Shown here piece by piece: positions 1-10,101 of a stretch of 64,000 bases of DNA. The translations under genes were made by a program, and so were the position numbers. The notes beneath the pieces are model-generated. The model searched no databases. It saw only the letters and a program-made list of their open reading frames with translations, and was not told the origin of the DNA. Origin of the DNA: Leuctra nigra (taxonomy: Eukaryota; Arthropoda; Insecta; Plecoptera; Leuctridae); NCBI GenBank assembly GCA_934045905.1, contig OW203762.1, forward strand, positions 3,534,001 through 3,598,000, written 5' to 3'. How positions within the stretch are numbered: the first letter of the stretch is position 1; every line of letters begins with the position of its first letter.

Positions 1-125
1 TCAAATACAGCTGCACTACCATACAAATTACTAGAGATGAAGCTCGCATTTGTTCTGAAACACTCAAAAATGAGATATGACCACTTTTTGAACCCTTTTG
101 ACCTCTGTATCAACTTCATAAATAC
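1..125 (+). repeat. Foldback-family arm, outer fragment
   Basis: This stretch resembles part of the right arm of the large palindrome at 26.7-27.1 kb (shared wording around gatgaag, catttgt and aaaatgagat). The match resumes at 895, so the copy was split by insertions lying between about 125 and 895. There is no coding potential. Confidence 0.5.
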
Positions 126-164
126 ATATGTTTATTAAAAGGGCTGATTAGTGAGCGTGGCCTA

Positions 165-283
165 TTAGTTATGTGGTTTTTTAGTTTTACTTTGTCCTAC
201 AGACGTTTAGTGCCCGAAAATTAGTAAAATTATGGCACTAACTAAACATCTGTTCGACAAAATAAAACTAATAACTTATTCCA
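165..283. repeat. Small hairpin repeat
   Basis: Two imperfect inverted arms of about 50 bases (around ttagttttactttgtc and its complement gacaaaataaaactaa) flank a short centre. It looks like a MITE-sized foldback. No coding potential and no clear target duplication. Confidence 0.45.
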
Positions 284-370
284 AACTATGAAATTATTTT
301 CATTGATCTGTTCTGAATACTCGTACAAAGCCTTATTTTGTTAACAATTACATTGATAAAAGATATTGAT

Positions 371-830
371 GAAGGGATGTGTGTTGTGAAAAATATCCGA
401 CCTAACCGGGGCTCGAACCCGGACCTCTCACTTGCCGGGCGAGAGCTCTACCAACTGTGCTACCCGATCGGACGGACGGACATTAGACACAACGCACTGA
501 TGAGGGTTAGAGATCTCCGAGGAGAATGGAATGAAGGTAGAGAATGATCACTACGAACTGTCATACCACCGGTGACGATGCTGTCACCCTGTCTCTTTGC
601 ACTTACATGCGCAACCATCTTTTACTCTACTTGCTTTTGCTTTTCAGTTTTTCAGTGACTGAAGTTGTCAGTTTCTTTCAGTTTTTGCTTTTCAGTGTTG
701 CTTTTCAGCTCGAATTCGAGCATTCGATCATTTCTCATCATTCTCATCACTCTAACCCTCTAACCCTTACAGTACGTCCCTTCATATCATCCTGACTCCA
801 TGGAAGTTTTCCACAGAAACCTACATTCTC
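371..830 (-). mobile_element. TIR element carrying a tRNA-like module, copy 1
   Basis: A 460-bp insertion is flanked by the perfect 12-bp direct repeat aaagatattgat (359-370 and 831-842), read as a target-site duplication. Its right end (about 778-830) is the inverse of the left end of the second copy at 41852, so the family has inverted ends of about 50 bp; in this copy the left end is shortened. A tRNA-like sequence lies on the minus strand at 399-469. The two copies agree across the tRNA-like module and about 150 bp beyond it, then diverge. It could be called a tRNA-derived SINE, but the inverted ends and the position of the tRNA module are odd for a SINE. Confidence 0.6.
399..469 (-). tRNA. 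tRNA-like sequence (degenerate, within repeat copy 1)
   Basis: On the minus strand the sequence folds as a cloverleaf: 7-bp acceptor stem, D arm, anticodon stem with loop CCGGCAA, and a T arm with GGTTCGAGCCC (box B). A box-A-like TAGCACAGTTGG is present. The anticodon position reads GGC but position 33 is C, not T. One base is missing near the T stem and the D stem has a mismatch, so this copy is not expected to be a working tRNA. The related copy at 41929-42000 is better preserved. Confidence 0.45.
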
Positions 831-894
831 AAAGATATTGATAAAAATCGATTAAAAAACTCTTCAAGATTTAACTCACAACCCAGCCGTCTTA

Positions 895-1095
895 ATTGTA
901 CCTTGTACTAAACAAGTTTTCATTTGATATGCTACTCGACTAGGTTGATATAATTTGATTATTTAATCATGACAGCAATTAAGTTTTGACACATTTGACA
1001 TTTTGGCCCACCCACCCTAATCAAATTTCGAAGAACTTTTGATATGTTATAGAGGGCATTTTTATGAATCGGCTAACACAAAAAAAACTTCTGTT
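895..1095 (+). repeat. Foldback-family arm, inner fragment
   Basis: Close to 26870-27050 of the large palindrome, including tgatatgctactcgactagg and the tttgatatgttatagagggc stretch. Together with 1-125 it forms one interrupted single arm. No gene. Confidence 0.6.
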
Positions 1096-1219
1096 TTATA
1101 ACGTGGTGAGTTAGGACCTTTTTGCAGCTGATACTCTAGACTTGTACCACAGACTTAAAGAATTCTAAATGGGAGTACTTACAACAAGTTTGCTCCTTAG
1201 TGACTACCGTCTTCAACAA

Positions 1220-1300
1220 CACGTGAGTCACCACGTGAGTCACCGGCTTAGTCACCGCGTGAGCCACCGGCTTAGGCACCGGCTGAGTCACTGGGCCCGC
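1220..1300. repeat. Short degenerate tandem repeat
   Basis: Irregular repeats of gtgagtcacc and caccggcttag-like words. The open frames crossing this stretch on both strands are explained by the repeats. The flanking 1100-1740 holds nothing else I recognise, except that 1715-1740 resembles the 3' tip of the Helentron-like family in minus orientation. Confidence 0.4.
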
Positions 1301-1740
1301 CGGACTTGGGCCGGACTTCGAGCCAGGAAAATTCGGGCCTCTAGGGGCACCCTGCGTGAGAAAAATTTGCCATTGTAACCTATATAAAGGCATAGGGAAT
1401 AAACAAATCTGACAGCGGCAATCCAAATCTCATATTTAGAGTGATTACTTGTAAAAGAAAGATATTTATGTAAGTACAAGTTGATGCCGTGAACGTTTTC
1501 GGAACCATCGGGTAATGGCATGGCAGTGGTGACGGTTTGTTCCGGTGAAAGTGCTGGTGGCCCTGATAAGGGTCGTTCGCGAGGTTTCGAAGGTGTTACT
1601 ACCTACTACCTACTAACTGATTCCTATAGATCAACTCTGTTCTACTATCCTGAAGAATCTTTGCTAAATATTGATTCCGTGACGAGCACGACGAGCCCTG
1701 TAATAGAAAAACGAAGGCTAGGAGAATGCTCTGTGTAACG

Positions 1741-2245
1741 CAGTGGTACTCAACCTGCGGCCCGCGGGACTAATGTTTGTGGCCCCCCAGTTGATGTTTC
1801 TAATACCTATATTTATTCACAAAATGTGTCCACTTGAATAATATTTTAAAATATCTCATTTCATTTGAGACATATTGTGAGAGTTGTCATGTTAGGATCC
1901 ACGCATCAGGCTGAAAATACGAGGGAAGCTACTTCAATGAAACTTCATACTTGTTGCAACGACAATGAAGCCATTTGCCAATTCCGAAAATTGTAAAAAG
2001 TTTTTGGTTTGCGTGTGAAATATTGTTCGATTAGTTTCATAATAAACAAAAGACACTGAATGAGCCAGGCACGTAGGAAGGATCACTTATAAATTTGCTG
2101 AATTCTTAAAGAAACGCCCTGCGGGGCAAACATTGGAGGGTAGTTACTAGCTAGTTTGCCCTCCAATTGTCCCTCCGTTTGGTGCTTTAAGAGCCCTATA
2201 ATCACTTTTAAAATGATAAAATCTATAAAAACAAATGCCATGCGG
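1741..2245 (+). mobile_element. hAT-type MITE, left part (same family as 27641-28287)
   Basis: It starts with CAGTGGTACTCAACC, a hAT (Charlie-like) terminus, and follows the complete copy at 27641 over about 450 bp, including tcatgttaggatccacgcat and the aaacgccctgcggggc stretch. The right terminus is missing: similarity stops where the flank of the coiled-coil exon duplication begins. Non-coding. Confidence 0.7.
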
Positions 2246-2426
2246 GCAATCAAGCTCTATCAATTACCATGTGACTGATGTCAACAAATGCAATTAATTC
2301 TTACACATTGACTCATGTCACCATTACAATATGATTGGATGATTGGATAATGGATATGACTGGAGACAGAATTACTGGTGAAATCAACTTCCGGCTTAAC
2401 TCTGACGTTGAATCCAATTGACTTAC

Positions 2427-3395
2427 CCTTGTGGTGGTCCTCGCGTCATGTGCTGTCGCTTCCAGCTCCCTCTCCTTCTCCTTCGCCCTCCTCTTCCGCT
2501 CTCTCCTCTTCCTCGCCTGCTCATCTTCTTCCTTCCTCTTCCTCTCCCTCTCATGCATCTCATGCCTCTCCATCATCTCCTTAGCTCTCTTCTCGGCCTC
2601 CATTCTTAGCCACTCTATTAACGTCTTCGCCTTCTCCTCTTCTTCCTTCCTCTTCCTCTCCCTCTCACGCATCTCATGCCTCTCTATCCTCTCCTTAGCT
2701 CTCTTCTCGGCCTCCATTCTTTCCTTCTCCTCTTCTTCCTTCCTCTTCCTCTCCCTCTCACGCATCTCATGCCTCTCCATCCTCTCCTTAGCTCTCTTCT
2801 CGGCCTCCATTCTTTCCTGCTCCTCTTCTTCCTTCCTCTTCCTCTCCCTCTCACGCATCTCATGCCTCTCCATCCTCTCCTTAGCTCTCTTCTCGGCCTC
2901 CATTCTTTCCTTCTCCTCTTCTTCCTTCCTCTTCCTCTCCCTCTCACGCATCTCATGCCTCTCCATCCTCTCCTTAGCTCTCTTCTCGGCCTCCATTCTT
3001 TCCTGCTCCTCTTCTTCCTTCCTCTTCCTCTCCCTCTCACGCATCTCATGCCTCTCCATCCTCTCCTTAGCTCTCTTCTCGGCCTCCATTCTTTCCTGCT
3101 CCTCTTCCTCCTTCCTCTTCCTCTCCCTCTCATGCATCTCATGCCTCTCCATCATCTCCTTAGCTCTCTTCTCGGCCTCTATTCTTTGCCTCTCTCTTAA
3201 CGTCTTCGCCTTCTCCTCGTCTTCCTTCCTTTTCCTCTCAATCTCTTCCATCGCATACATCTCCTTCCTCTTCTGCAATCTCTTTTCCGCCCTTCTCTCT
3301 CTCTGTCTCAACCACCTCCTCTCCTCCTCTGCATTCTCCATTATCCGCAACGTCTCTTGATTCCTTGTCATCGCTTGTTCCATAGTTGGAAGTGG
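2427..3395 (-). CDS. Coiled-coil protein exon, copy 1 (minisatellite-expanded)
   Basis: I do not recognise the gene. The minus-strand exon runs from an acceptor (TTTCAG then CCACTTCC) at 3395 to a donor (ACAAGG then GTAAGT) at 2427. The first ATG is at 3383, giving 319 in-frame codons up to the donor. The N-terminal third (MEQAMTRNQ...) is followed by six or so 31-residue repeats rich in Glu, Lys and Arg (cores such as AEKRAKERMERHEM and RERERKRKEEEE), which predict one long charged helix. The repeats are 93 bp at DNA level, so copy number can change without shifting the frame. A second, unexpanded copy of this exon and its flanks lies at 6095-6499. The residues read upstream of the ATG (MHISLT...) and after TTTR (VSQLDS...) are intronic if these splice sites are used. 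The exon could belong to a host gene or to a mobile element; no recognisable partner exon lies nearby. Confidence 0.5.
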
Positions 3396-3537
3396 CTGAA
3401 ACACACAGTCAGTTACAGCAGTCAGTGAGATGTGCAAAGTGAAAATATCCGCCCGAACCGGGGCTCTGAAATAATATGGAAGTCACCTACCTAGAATGTA
3501 TAGTGAAATAAATATGTGATTTATAAAAATAAACATG

Positions 3538-3762
3538 AGTTGACTTAGGGTCTGGGAGCTGTTGTCAGATGCAGACGATGTTTCTTCGGTTGACGCTCCT
3601 TGTGTTGATGTTGGCCCCCAAAAGGGCCGTTTAACACGACGTTTCGACAGACGTGGCTCTGTCATCTTCAGGTGAAGACTGGTGTCGAAACGTCGTGTTA
3701 AACGGCCCTTTTGGGGGCCAACATCAACACTAGGAGCGTCAACCGAAGAAACATCGTCTGCC
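3538..3762. mobile_element. Hairpin (foldback) insertion with GTCGAAACGTC motif
   Basis: Two arms of about 75 bp (3571-3645 and about 3685-3760) are nearly exact inverse copies around a loop of about 35 bp. The unit is flanked by the direct repeat aaaataaacatg (3526-3537 and 3763-3774) and is absent from the duplicated locus near 6630, so it is an insertion. Both arms contain gtcgaaacgtc, and the minus strand at 3671-3641 reads CTGAAGA, a 5-bp stem, then GAAAC, which resembles part of a hammerhead core. Sequences of this type are often found with Penelope-like retroelements (from memory). Frames crossing it are palindrome artefacts. Confidence 0.6.
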
Positions 3763-4336
3763 AAAATAAACATGTTTCTGATCTCGATGAGCAAAAAATA
3801 ATCTTGTCGAATAAGTTAATCGGTCAACCGTATCTAGTTTTAATATTCAACCAATCACAGAATCTTATCCAAATTTATAACTGTGAAAGCGCTGATGATA
3901 CTTTATGTGTAAAAATTCACATCGATCGGTTGAACGGTTTGAAAACTCACTCTGTCCTCCGTGCCCTGGAATCCTAATTTTCTACCTTTTTGGCGGCATT
4001 CCTGTTTTCTTGCGAGGAACTAGAGGAGGAAGACGTGGTGCTGTCAAGACCGGGGAATTCATGTCGCTCTATCCTCTCTAGTTCGTCGGGGACTCCCAGA
4101 AAGCTTTCGCTCGATCTTATTCTTAAGCTGATATCTGTTGATGAACATGTAGTTAGGAACACTCTCGGATCAATTATCGTGAAGGTTTTAAGGAGGGACT
4201 AGCAATATAATCACGGTCTTCTGTGAATTCCCACAAATTTGCAAAGAAATTCGAATTTCTAGGAGGCCGTTTCACCATTGCAACCCAATTTTACATGTAA
4301 AACAGCACTTTTCAGAAGGAAAAACGTAAGAATTAA

Positions 4337-4963
4337 GGTGGCTGTATATCACGTGACTTTATTTCTCTACATCCGATCAAAAGAAATAGTTACCTATGAG
4401 TACATACCTTACATCGTTCATGTTGAGTAATCCAAGGTGATTTATGAAGGAAATTCACTGCATACTTGAGCTTATCAATATTTGCAGTCAACATTATTTA
4501 ATTTTGCAGTGATTTTATAATAAAAACAACACAAATCTCGTGTATACGTACGCGTGTGAAGACTGTCAAAACCAAGTGCTGTTCGTTTAAACATTACATT
4601 CATAATAGTGGATATAATTAATATCTCAACATTTCGTTGGAAAGAGGAAGAAAGAGCGCATGTTATACATTCTGACATTGCTTCAGGTTTGTGATGCATA
4701 TGTGCCTTCTTATTAGAGTAATGTTTGCTGTTCTTGGCAACTCGTAGAATTTCCTTCAACTTCAGGTCTTGATTTGAGAATATTTAGGTGCAAAGGAAGT
4801 AAAATCATCTAATATGTTATTTTCGCAGTTCTTTTCTGCGTAGATTAGTTCCAACAGATGTGTCCTAACTTATCTGATGAGGGAGAAGTCTTTGCTAAAC
4901 TGAACCCTTCCGATAGAAAATGTGTAGCTTTTTGGTTAAAAAGTCACGTGATAAACAGCCACC
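4337..4963. mobile_element. MITE with TTAA target duplication
   Basis: Inverted ends of about 25 bp (GGTGGCTGTATATCACGTGAC at the left, its near-complement at the right) lie directly inside TTAA at 4333-4336 and 4964-4967. The interior is AT-rich and non-coding. TTAA targets are used by the piggyBac and Kolobok superfamilies; a terminus starting GG fits Kolobok better than piggyBac, whose ends usually start CC. The piggyBac copy at 56.3 kb has different termini, so it is not the obvious parent. Confidence 0.65.
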
Positions 4964-5046
4964 TTAAGCAGTAATATCCTATCGGTTCACGTTTGAGAAG
5001 ACTGGTATGTCGCTGACTCCACATAGTGGTGAGATGAACACAGCCG

Positions 5047-5280
5047 TATGTACACTCGTCGTTCGTTCCTCCTCCTCATGTGAGCTGCCTGTCGTCTGAG
5101 TAAAAATTGTAGTTCCTCACCTGCCGTCCCGAGAAGGGGTCACCACCGTCGCGCATTTGAATAGCCAAGGCGACGGTGGCGGCCCCTTCCCGGGACTGCA
5201 AGTGAGGAACTACAATATTAACTCGGATAACAGGCAACTCACAGGAGGAGGAGGAAGGAACGACGAGTGTACAGACGGCT
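5047..5280. repeat. Foldback repeat
   Basis: Arms of about 105 bp (tgtacactcgtcgttc through ccaccgtcgc, and its inverse from cgacggtgg to gacgagtgtaca) meet at about 5160. Arm identity is clearly lower than in the hairpin at 3.6 kb, so it is older. The 60-80 codon frames on both strands are products of the palindrome. Flanking 5281-5940 shows no gene. Confidence 0.6.
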
Positions 5281-6094
5281 GTGGAGATGAAAACACAAAT
5301 GATGAAGAACAAGAAGTCTCAACGGTCTATCATCTGGTCAAGATAACCTGTAGATGACGGGTCTGTCCCCGGCAATGCCGCGGGAGCATGGACCGAAGAG
5401 CTGACATCGCGTCAAATAACAGTCGAAACGTGCGTGGTATTGTATAGTTAGTAAGTTTCTACATACCCCCTGCCATCTCCCTCCGGCGTCTGGCCTGCAG
5501 TACACGCTCTGGGACCTGCACATTCAACTGGACTAAATACAGCCATATACTATTACTTTTATGCTATTATACACACTAATATCTATAATATTCATATTTA
5601 TTGGATCGTTTTTAAATTTAGTTCAGGATGCTTGAAATGATCGCTTCGAACCCTGATTTTTGAAATATTGTTGTGAAGACAAAACAAAACAAAACACTTT
5701 GATTAACCGTACGCGTCCCGTTAGCCTACATAGTATAGGCACAGAGTACAAGCAAATACGCTTTGAAAAGGTACAAGGTTTTGTACAGAGTACAAGTATC
5801 AGAGTGTATGAACTAGTTGTATAGGTATATTATCTTGTCATCTCCAGAAATATCATTTTTGAGTTAGGTACACGTGTCATGTACCGCAGAGATAGAAGGG
5901 AAGTCAATTTTCTCGATTTTCCGTTGTACACTTTTGGAATGATGTAATCAAGCCCTATCACTATCAATTACCATGTGACTCATGCCACCATTACAAATAT
6001 GATTAGATGATTGGATAATGGATATGATTGGAGACAGAATTACTGGTAAAAAGTACTTCTGTCCTAACTCTGACGTTGAATTCAATTGACTTAC

Positions 6095-6499
6095 CCTTGT
6101 GATGGTACTCGTGTCCTCTGCTGTCGCTTCACTCGTCGCCTCCCTCTCCTTCTCTTTTGCCCTCTTCTCCATTCTCTTTTGCTCTCTCAACTTCCTCGCC
6201 TGCTCATCTACTTCTCTCTGCCTTTTTCTCTTCATTACTTCCATCGCCTCCCTCTCCATCATCTCCTTAGCTCTCTTCTCCTCCATTCTTTGCCGTTCTC
6301 TCAATCTCTTCGCCTTCTCCTCGTCTTCCTTCCTTTTCCTCTCAATCTCTTCCATCGCATATCTCTCCTTCATCTCCTGCAATCTCTTCACCACCATTCT
6401 ATCATGCTCCCTCAACCTCCTCATCTCTTCACCAGCATTCTCCAAACTTCGCAATATCTCGGCATTCCTACGCAACGCTTCGTCCATTATTGGAAGAGG
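6095..6499 (-). CDS. Coiled-coil protein exon, copy 2
   Basis: Paralogue of the exon at 2427-3395 in the same orientation. The same acceptor (TTTCAG at 6500-6502) and donor (CAAGG then GTAAGT at 6095) are kept, and the ATG at 6487 gives 131 codons in frame to the donor. The N terminus (MDEALRRNAEILRSLENAGEE) and the block YAMEEIERKRKEDEEKAK match copy 1, but the 31-residue repeat is not amplified here. The flanks also match: 5949-6095 against 2249-2427, and 6500-6660 against 3396-3800 minus the hairpin insertion. This is therefore a segmental duplication of one exon with intron sequence on both sides. Function unknown. Confidence 0.5.
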
Positions 6500-6639
6500 C
6501 TGAAACACACAGTCAGTCACAGTAGTCAGTGAGATGTGCAAAGTGAAAATATCCGCCCGAACCGGGGCTCGAACACAAGAGGAAAGTCACGTAGAATGTG
6601 GTGAAATAAATATGTGGATTTATAAAAAAAAGTTCATGT

Positions 6640-8310
6640 TTCTGATCTCGATGAACAAAAAATTAATCTTGTTGGTCGTTAGCAAAGTTTTATTCCAATC
6701 TGAATAAAATTAGTCATTTATTGAGAGAGATCTCTTGATCTCAATAATGAAAATCTTACATTTTGGGAATTGGCCCACCTGACGTCAAAGGTATACCAAA
6801 CTTGCAAATATTATATAATTCAGCTAGAAGACGTTGCTATCATGCTTTGGCCGTGCTAGGGCGCGATACCCGAGTTGACCAATCACATTGTAATGAAAGA
6901 AGAGCTCGGCGGACTAAAGATACTAAGGGTGAGTTCCATTATTGGAACGAGTTGGGCGTTGACGTCACCATAGGATTTACGGGTAGAATCAAACTTGCCG
7001 CGTCAGCAAACGAGCTCAAACCAGTACGCATAATGCCCAAACTCAGGAGGTCGGACTTTCTGATCCAACATGGATGCCTGTATTTTCATTCATTCGACTA
7101 GATTCGACTCAAGGTCACGCCCAGGTGATTACGTCACAATGTTATAAGGATAGGGAAACTGGGCGTTCTGATCCAAATACGGTATGCACGCACCCTAAGA
7201 CTCAGACGGCTTGAGAGTCAGTGTCAGCCTCATGCTCAAAACAATTTCCAGATTTATAGAAGTAGGAGGGTATAAGTTGGATTCAGTCCATAAGAACGGT
7301 CTTATCGTGTTGCAGACTGACGCAATTCTGACCAAGGCAATTGAGTTAAATAACAATAACAATTAGTCATTGGATAACTTCGTAACCCCCGAAACTTAAC
7401 ACCCAGTTCGAAGATAGTCATTCCACTTAAAATGAGAATCAAAGTTCACGATGCGATTTGTCCGCCAAGAAACGTTCTTCTAGTTTCCATATTTCAGCAT
7501 TTCTCAGTCGGGAACATGCAGTGCAGGTGATAAGTATAGGTAACCACCAATATACAACACCATGGTCGGGAATGAAGTATGGTTGATATTTTCATGATGT
7601 TAATGAGGTACTCTTTTGCTTGAATCAAAGTGCTTTTACGACAAAACTTGTCAAATGAAGTGTTCCGGCGCATTCCCTGCCTATGACGCTTCTTGATGTA
7701 TTCCCTATGGACGCAAATGATGGGATGGTTCATACTAATAGGCCTGATCGCCTGATGCCATCTTGGTATTTCTACTAAAATGTGTGAATTTGGTATCTAC
7801 TAACTTACCTCCAGACGAGAAGTCACATTCTCTCGACTCTTTCTGTATTCTTTCGATCCACTCGAATTCTTGTCCATATTTATGGAAGCCGCTGTTAAAT
7901 ATCGACTGCTTGAAGAAAGTTTTATAGCGGCCATGAAGCCATGGTTACAATTCGACAATATTGGTGCATTTCAACAATAATCGTCTTGCGTGAATACAAA
8001 ATAGCTGCCATGGTAACAACCAATGACTTTGATGAAACCTTGATAACATGTAGGAGGCATTGTTGGAATCGGGACCATAGGCGCGTGCTCACGGAAGTTG
8101 GCCGGGGGAGCCTTGCCCCCCCCCCCCCCCCCTAAAGGGTCAGCCTCAACTAAAAAATTATAAAATGTGGTCCTCATAGTGCCAAAAATTTGGTTTAAAA
8201 TGGTTCAATCAAATAAAATCTCCCTGCGGGGAAATCTAGGGTTGCTGAAATCACTGGATCATAGGTTGATTTCAAAGAAAATACCACGAAAACAATATCT
8301 TCCAAAAACA
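6640..8310. other. No gene recognised
   Basis: The longest frame (6763-7101, plus) has no homology that I can name and no splice context. Weakly inverted GGGTG-type ends at about 6928 and 7198 suggest an old MITE. A run of C lies at 8116-8132. Otherwise AT-rich intergenic DNA. Confidence 0.4.
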
Positions 8311-8312
8311 TA

Positions 8313-8422
8313 GCCCAACGGCTAGTGTATTGGAGACCATTGTTCTCGTAAGATCGCAGTGAGCGCGGTCAGTGGTTGGATGGGTGACCATTCAACTCTA
8401 CTGCTAGTTGCTGCCGTTGGGC
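8313..8422 (+). pseudogene. 5S rRNA-like sequence
   Basis: About 110 bases start cccaacggc and end gccgttgggcc, so the ends pair as in the 5S helix I. The interior has ttctcgtaagatcg and gagcgcggtcagtggttgg followed by atgggtgacc, closely resembling the 5S internal promoter. Divergence elsewhere and its position among mobile elements suggest a retrosequence, possibly the head of a 5S-derived SINE whose body runs to about 8600, rather than a working 5S gene. Confidence 0.6.
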
Positions 8423-8614
8423 CAGAGAGACATGGGGTGTTTGGGGGTTAGTGTGACGACACCCCTCCACCTGTTATCAGTCTCTCGACGGCGCGGGTTG
8501 TGGAGGCCTGTGCTGCTGTGAATGTCACACCGTCCTATCTTTCGCCAGGAGTATATAGGCTATGCATGCCGGTACCGGGTTCCCTCTCTTCCCTTCTATT
8601 CAATTCTCACTAAA

Positions 8615-9613
8615 CTAGGAAAACGCTCAGTGTAACGCGTTGATGAGCGAGCACAGAACATGCAACATCCCCATAGTAACGATGCACGACACGGCACAAG
8701 ACGATTTTCTCTGCAATTTTTCAATCTCCATAATACTCTGGATGAATAACAGATCCATTGTGTCGTGAAGTCTTACCTACATACCTTCTCCAGAAATCTC
8801 TTGTGACATCCCATACTAAACTCGTAAAATTACAATTAATACTTGACTGATTGGGCTTACAATGTGTAAAATTTAATATTAAGTTGGTCTTGATCACCAT
8901 GCAAAATTTGAACTTAATGTGAACATTTTGATTGTCGACCAATCAGAAGACATTATTTAAACTTAAACCAATTAGAGGATTTGGCCTTCGTACTGCATCC
9001 GATTTTATGCGCTAGCTCAAAAATGCTTTCATTTTACTGTACATTGTGGATAGCTTGGCTGCTCTACAGGCCTTGCCTTGGAACAGAAGCTTAAAGAAGG
9101 CAGGGATGACAATTTAGTATACATTTTTCAAGATTATGGAATAAAATGACCTTAAAATGACAAAACTTTTGAAAATAACGACAGATTAGACTGAAAATTG
9201 GCAAAAATACCTAAAATGTTGGTACCAATGACCACGCGAAGTTTTAAGTTGATCGGTCAATCTGTTCTAGTTTAAATGTCAAAAATCACATGAAAAATGG
9301 TTTTAAATTTGAACCAATAGGAGGATTTGGCTAAAACTTTTTATGATTGGGTACAATGTTGGTTGCAATGTTTTTGCCAAATTTCAAATTGATTGATGCA
9401 ACCAATCGAAAGATAATTTTTTTTAAATTTGAACCAATCACGGGAGCCCGTTCAAAAACGATCCCAGGGACCGCATAGAGTACGTTAGTATGTGTACAAA
9501 ATTTCAGATCGATTGCTTGAGCGGTTTGATCTCGGCTGTGCCGACAAAAAAAAAAAAAAAAAAAAAAACACACAGAGAAAGTGTCATAAGAGTACCGTGG
9601 TGACGCTCGCTCA
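8615..9613 (-). mobile_element. Helentron-like non-autonomous element, copy 1
   Basis: Read on the minus strand it starts TGAGCGAGCG, has a poly-T tract (a run of A at 9543-9566 on the plus strand) and several attggttcaaatttaaa-like words, and ends with GCTCGCTCATCAACGCGTT, a stem (CGCTCA with TGAGCG) and TTTTCCTAG. Neighbours on both sides are T in element orientation. It is a close relative of 62194-63381 and shares its ends with 11861-13185. No protein is encoded. Confidence 0.7.
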
Positions 9614-9634
9614 ATTAACCACTGGAGGCGAGGG

Positions 9635-10055
9635 ATTAGATTAGATTAATAGGATTTAACGGCGCGTCAACGACGAGGTTATATTGCGCACATTAATTAT
9701 TTTATTTTAAACTAGGGGGTTGACCTAACGGGCCCGATCCGAGGGAGTCCAGCACTGGTGGGAAGGCCAGGCCGGAATGGGGACGGACCGGGAGGTGTAA
9801 GGATTCGGGCCGGCGGAACCCGATTTCAGGGGGATCACCATTTCGAGGGGGAAGGCCGGCCCGATTGGGACCGCAAATAATTCATGGGAGGACATGGTTA
9901 GGCCGACCCTGGCTGCTCTTTGTCTGGACCTCACCACTGATCTGTCCGGCATGGGTAACCCTTACACATGAGCATATGCTCGCCGGCGTAGCTGCAATGG
10001 ATCGTTGGCCAACACAAACCCCACCACCGCGATAAGGTGGCAGCCGTCGGTGGGG
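9635..10055 (-). mobile_element. Short LINE-derived retroelement, copy 1
   Basis: A 421-bp insertion in minus orientation is flanked by the 12-bp direct repeat tggaggcgaggg (9623-9634 and 10056-10067). Its 5' part matches the copy at 52421, and its 3' tail (cgttgacgcgccgttaaat) resembles the 3' end of the I-group LINE at 61.75 kb. A short frame starting MPDRSVVRSRQRAARVGL may be the start of a LINE ORF1. This suggests a 5'-end plus 3'-end deletion derivative of a LINE. Confidence 0.65.
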
Positions 10056-10101
10056 TGGAGGCGAGGGTTGAGCAGGTAGAGCATAATGATGACGTCCTAG
10101 G

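Noticed and set aside
399..469. Functional tRNA-Ala
   Set aside because: Damaged cloverleaf, C at position 33, and it lies inside a repeated element.
2418..3360. Plus-strand frames rich in Leu and Ser across the coiled-coil exon
   Set aside because: Mirror of the 93-bp repeat on the other strand; splice sites support the minus strand.
6763..7101. 112-codon plus-strand frame as a gene
   Set aside because: No recognisable domain, no splice context, and it overlaps a likely old MITE.
8116..8132. Homopolymer C/G runs (also about 18774-18792, 27446-27462, 37406-37421)
   Set aside because: Simple sequence; probably sequencing- or assembly-sensitive and without functional evidence.
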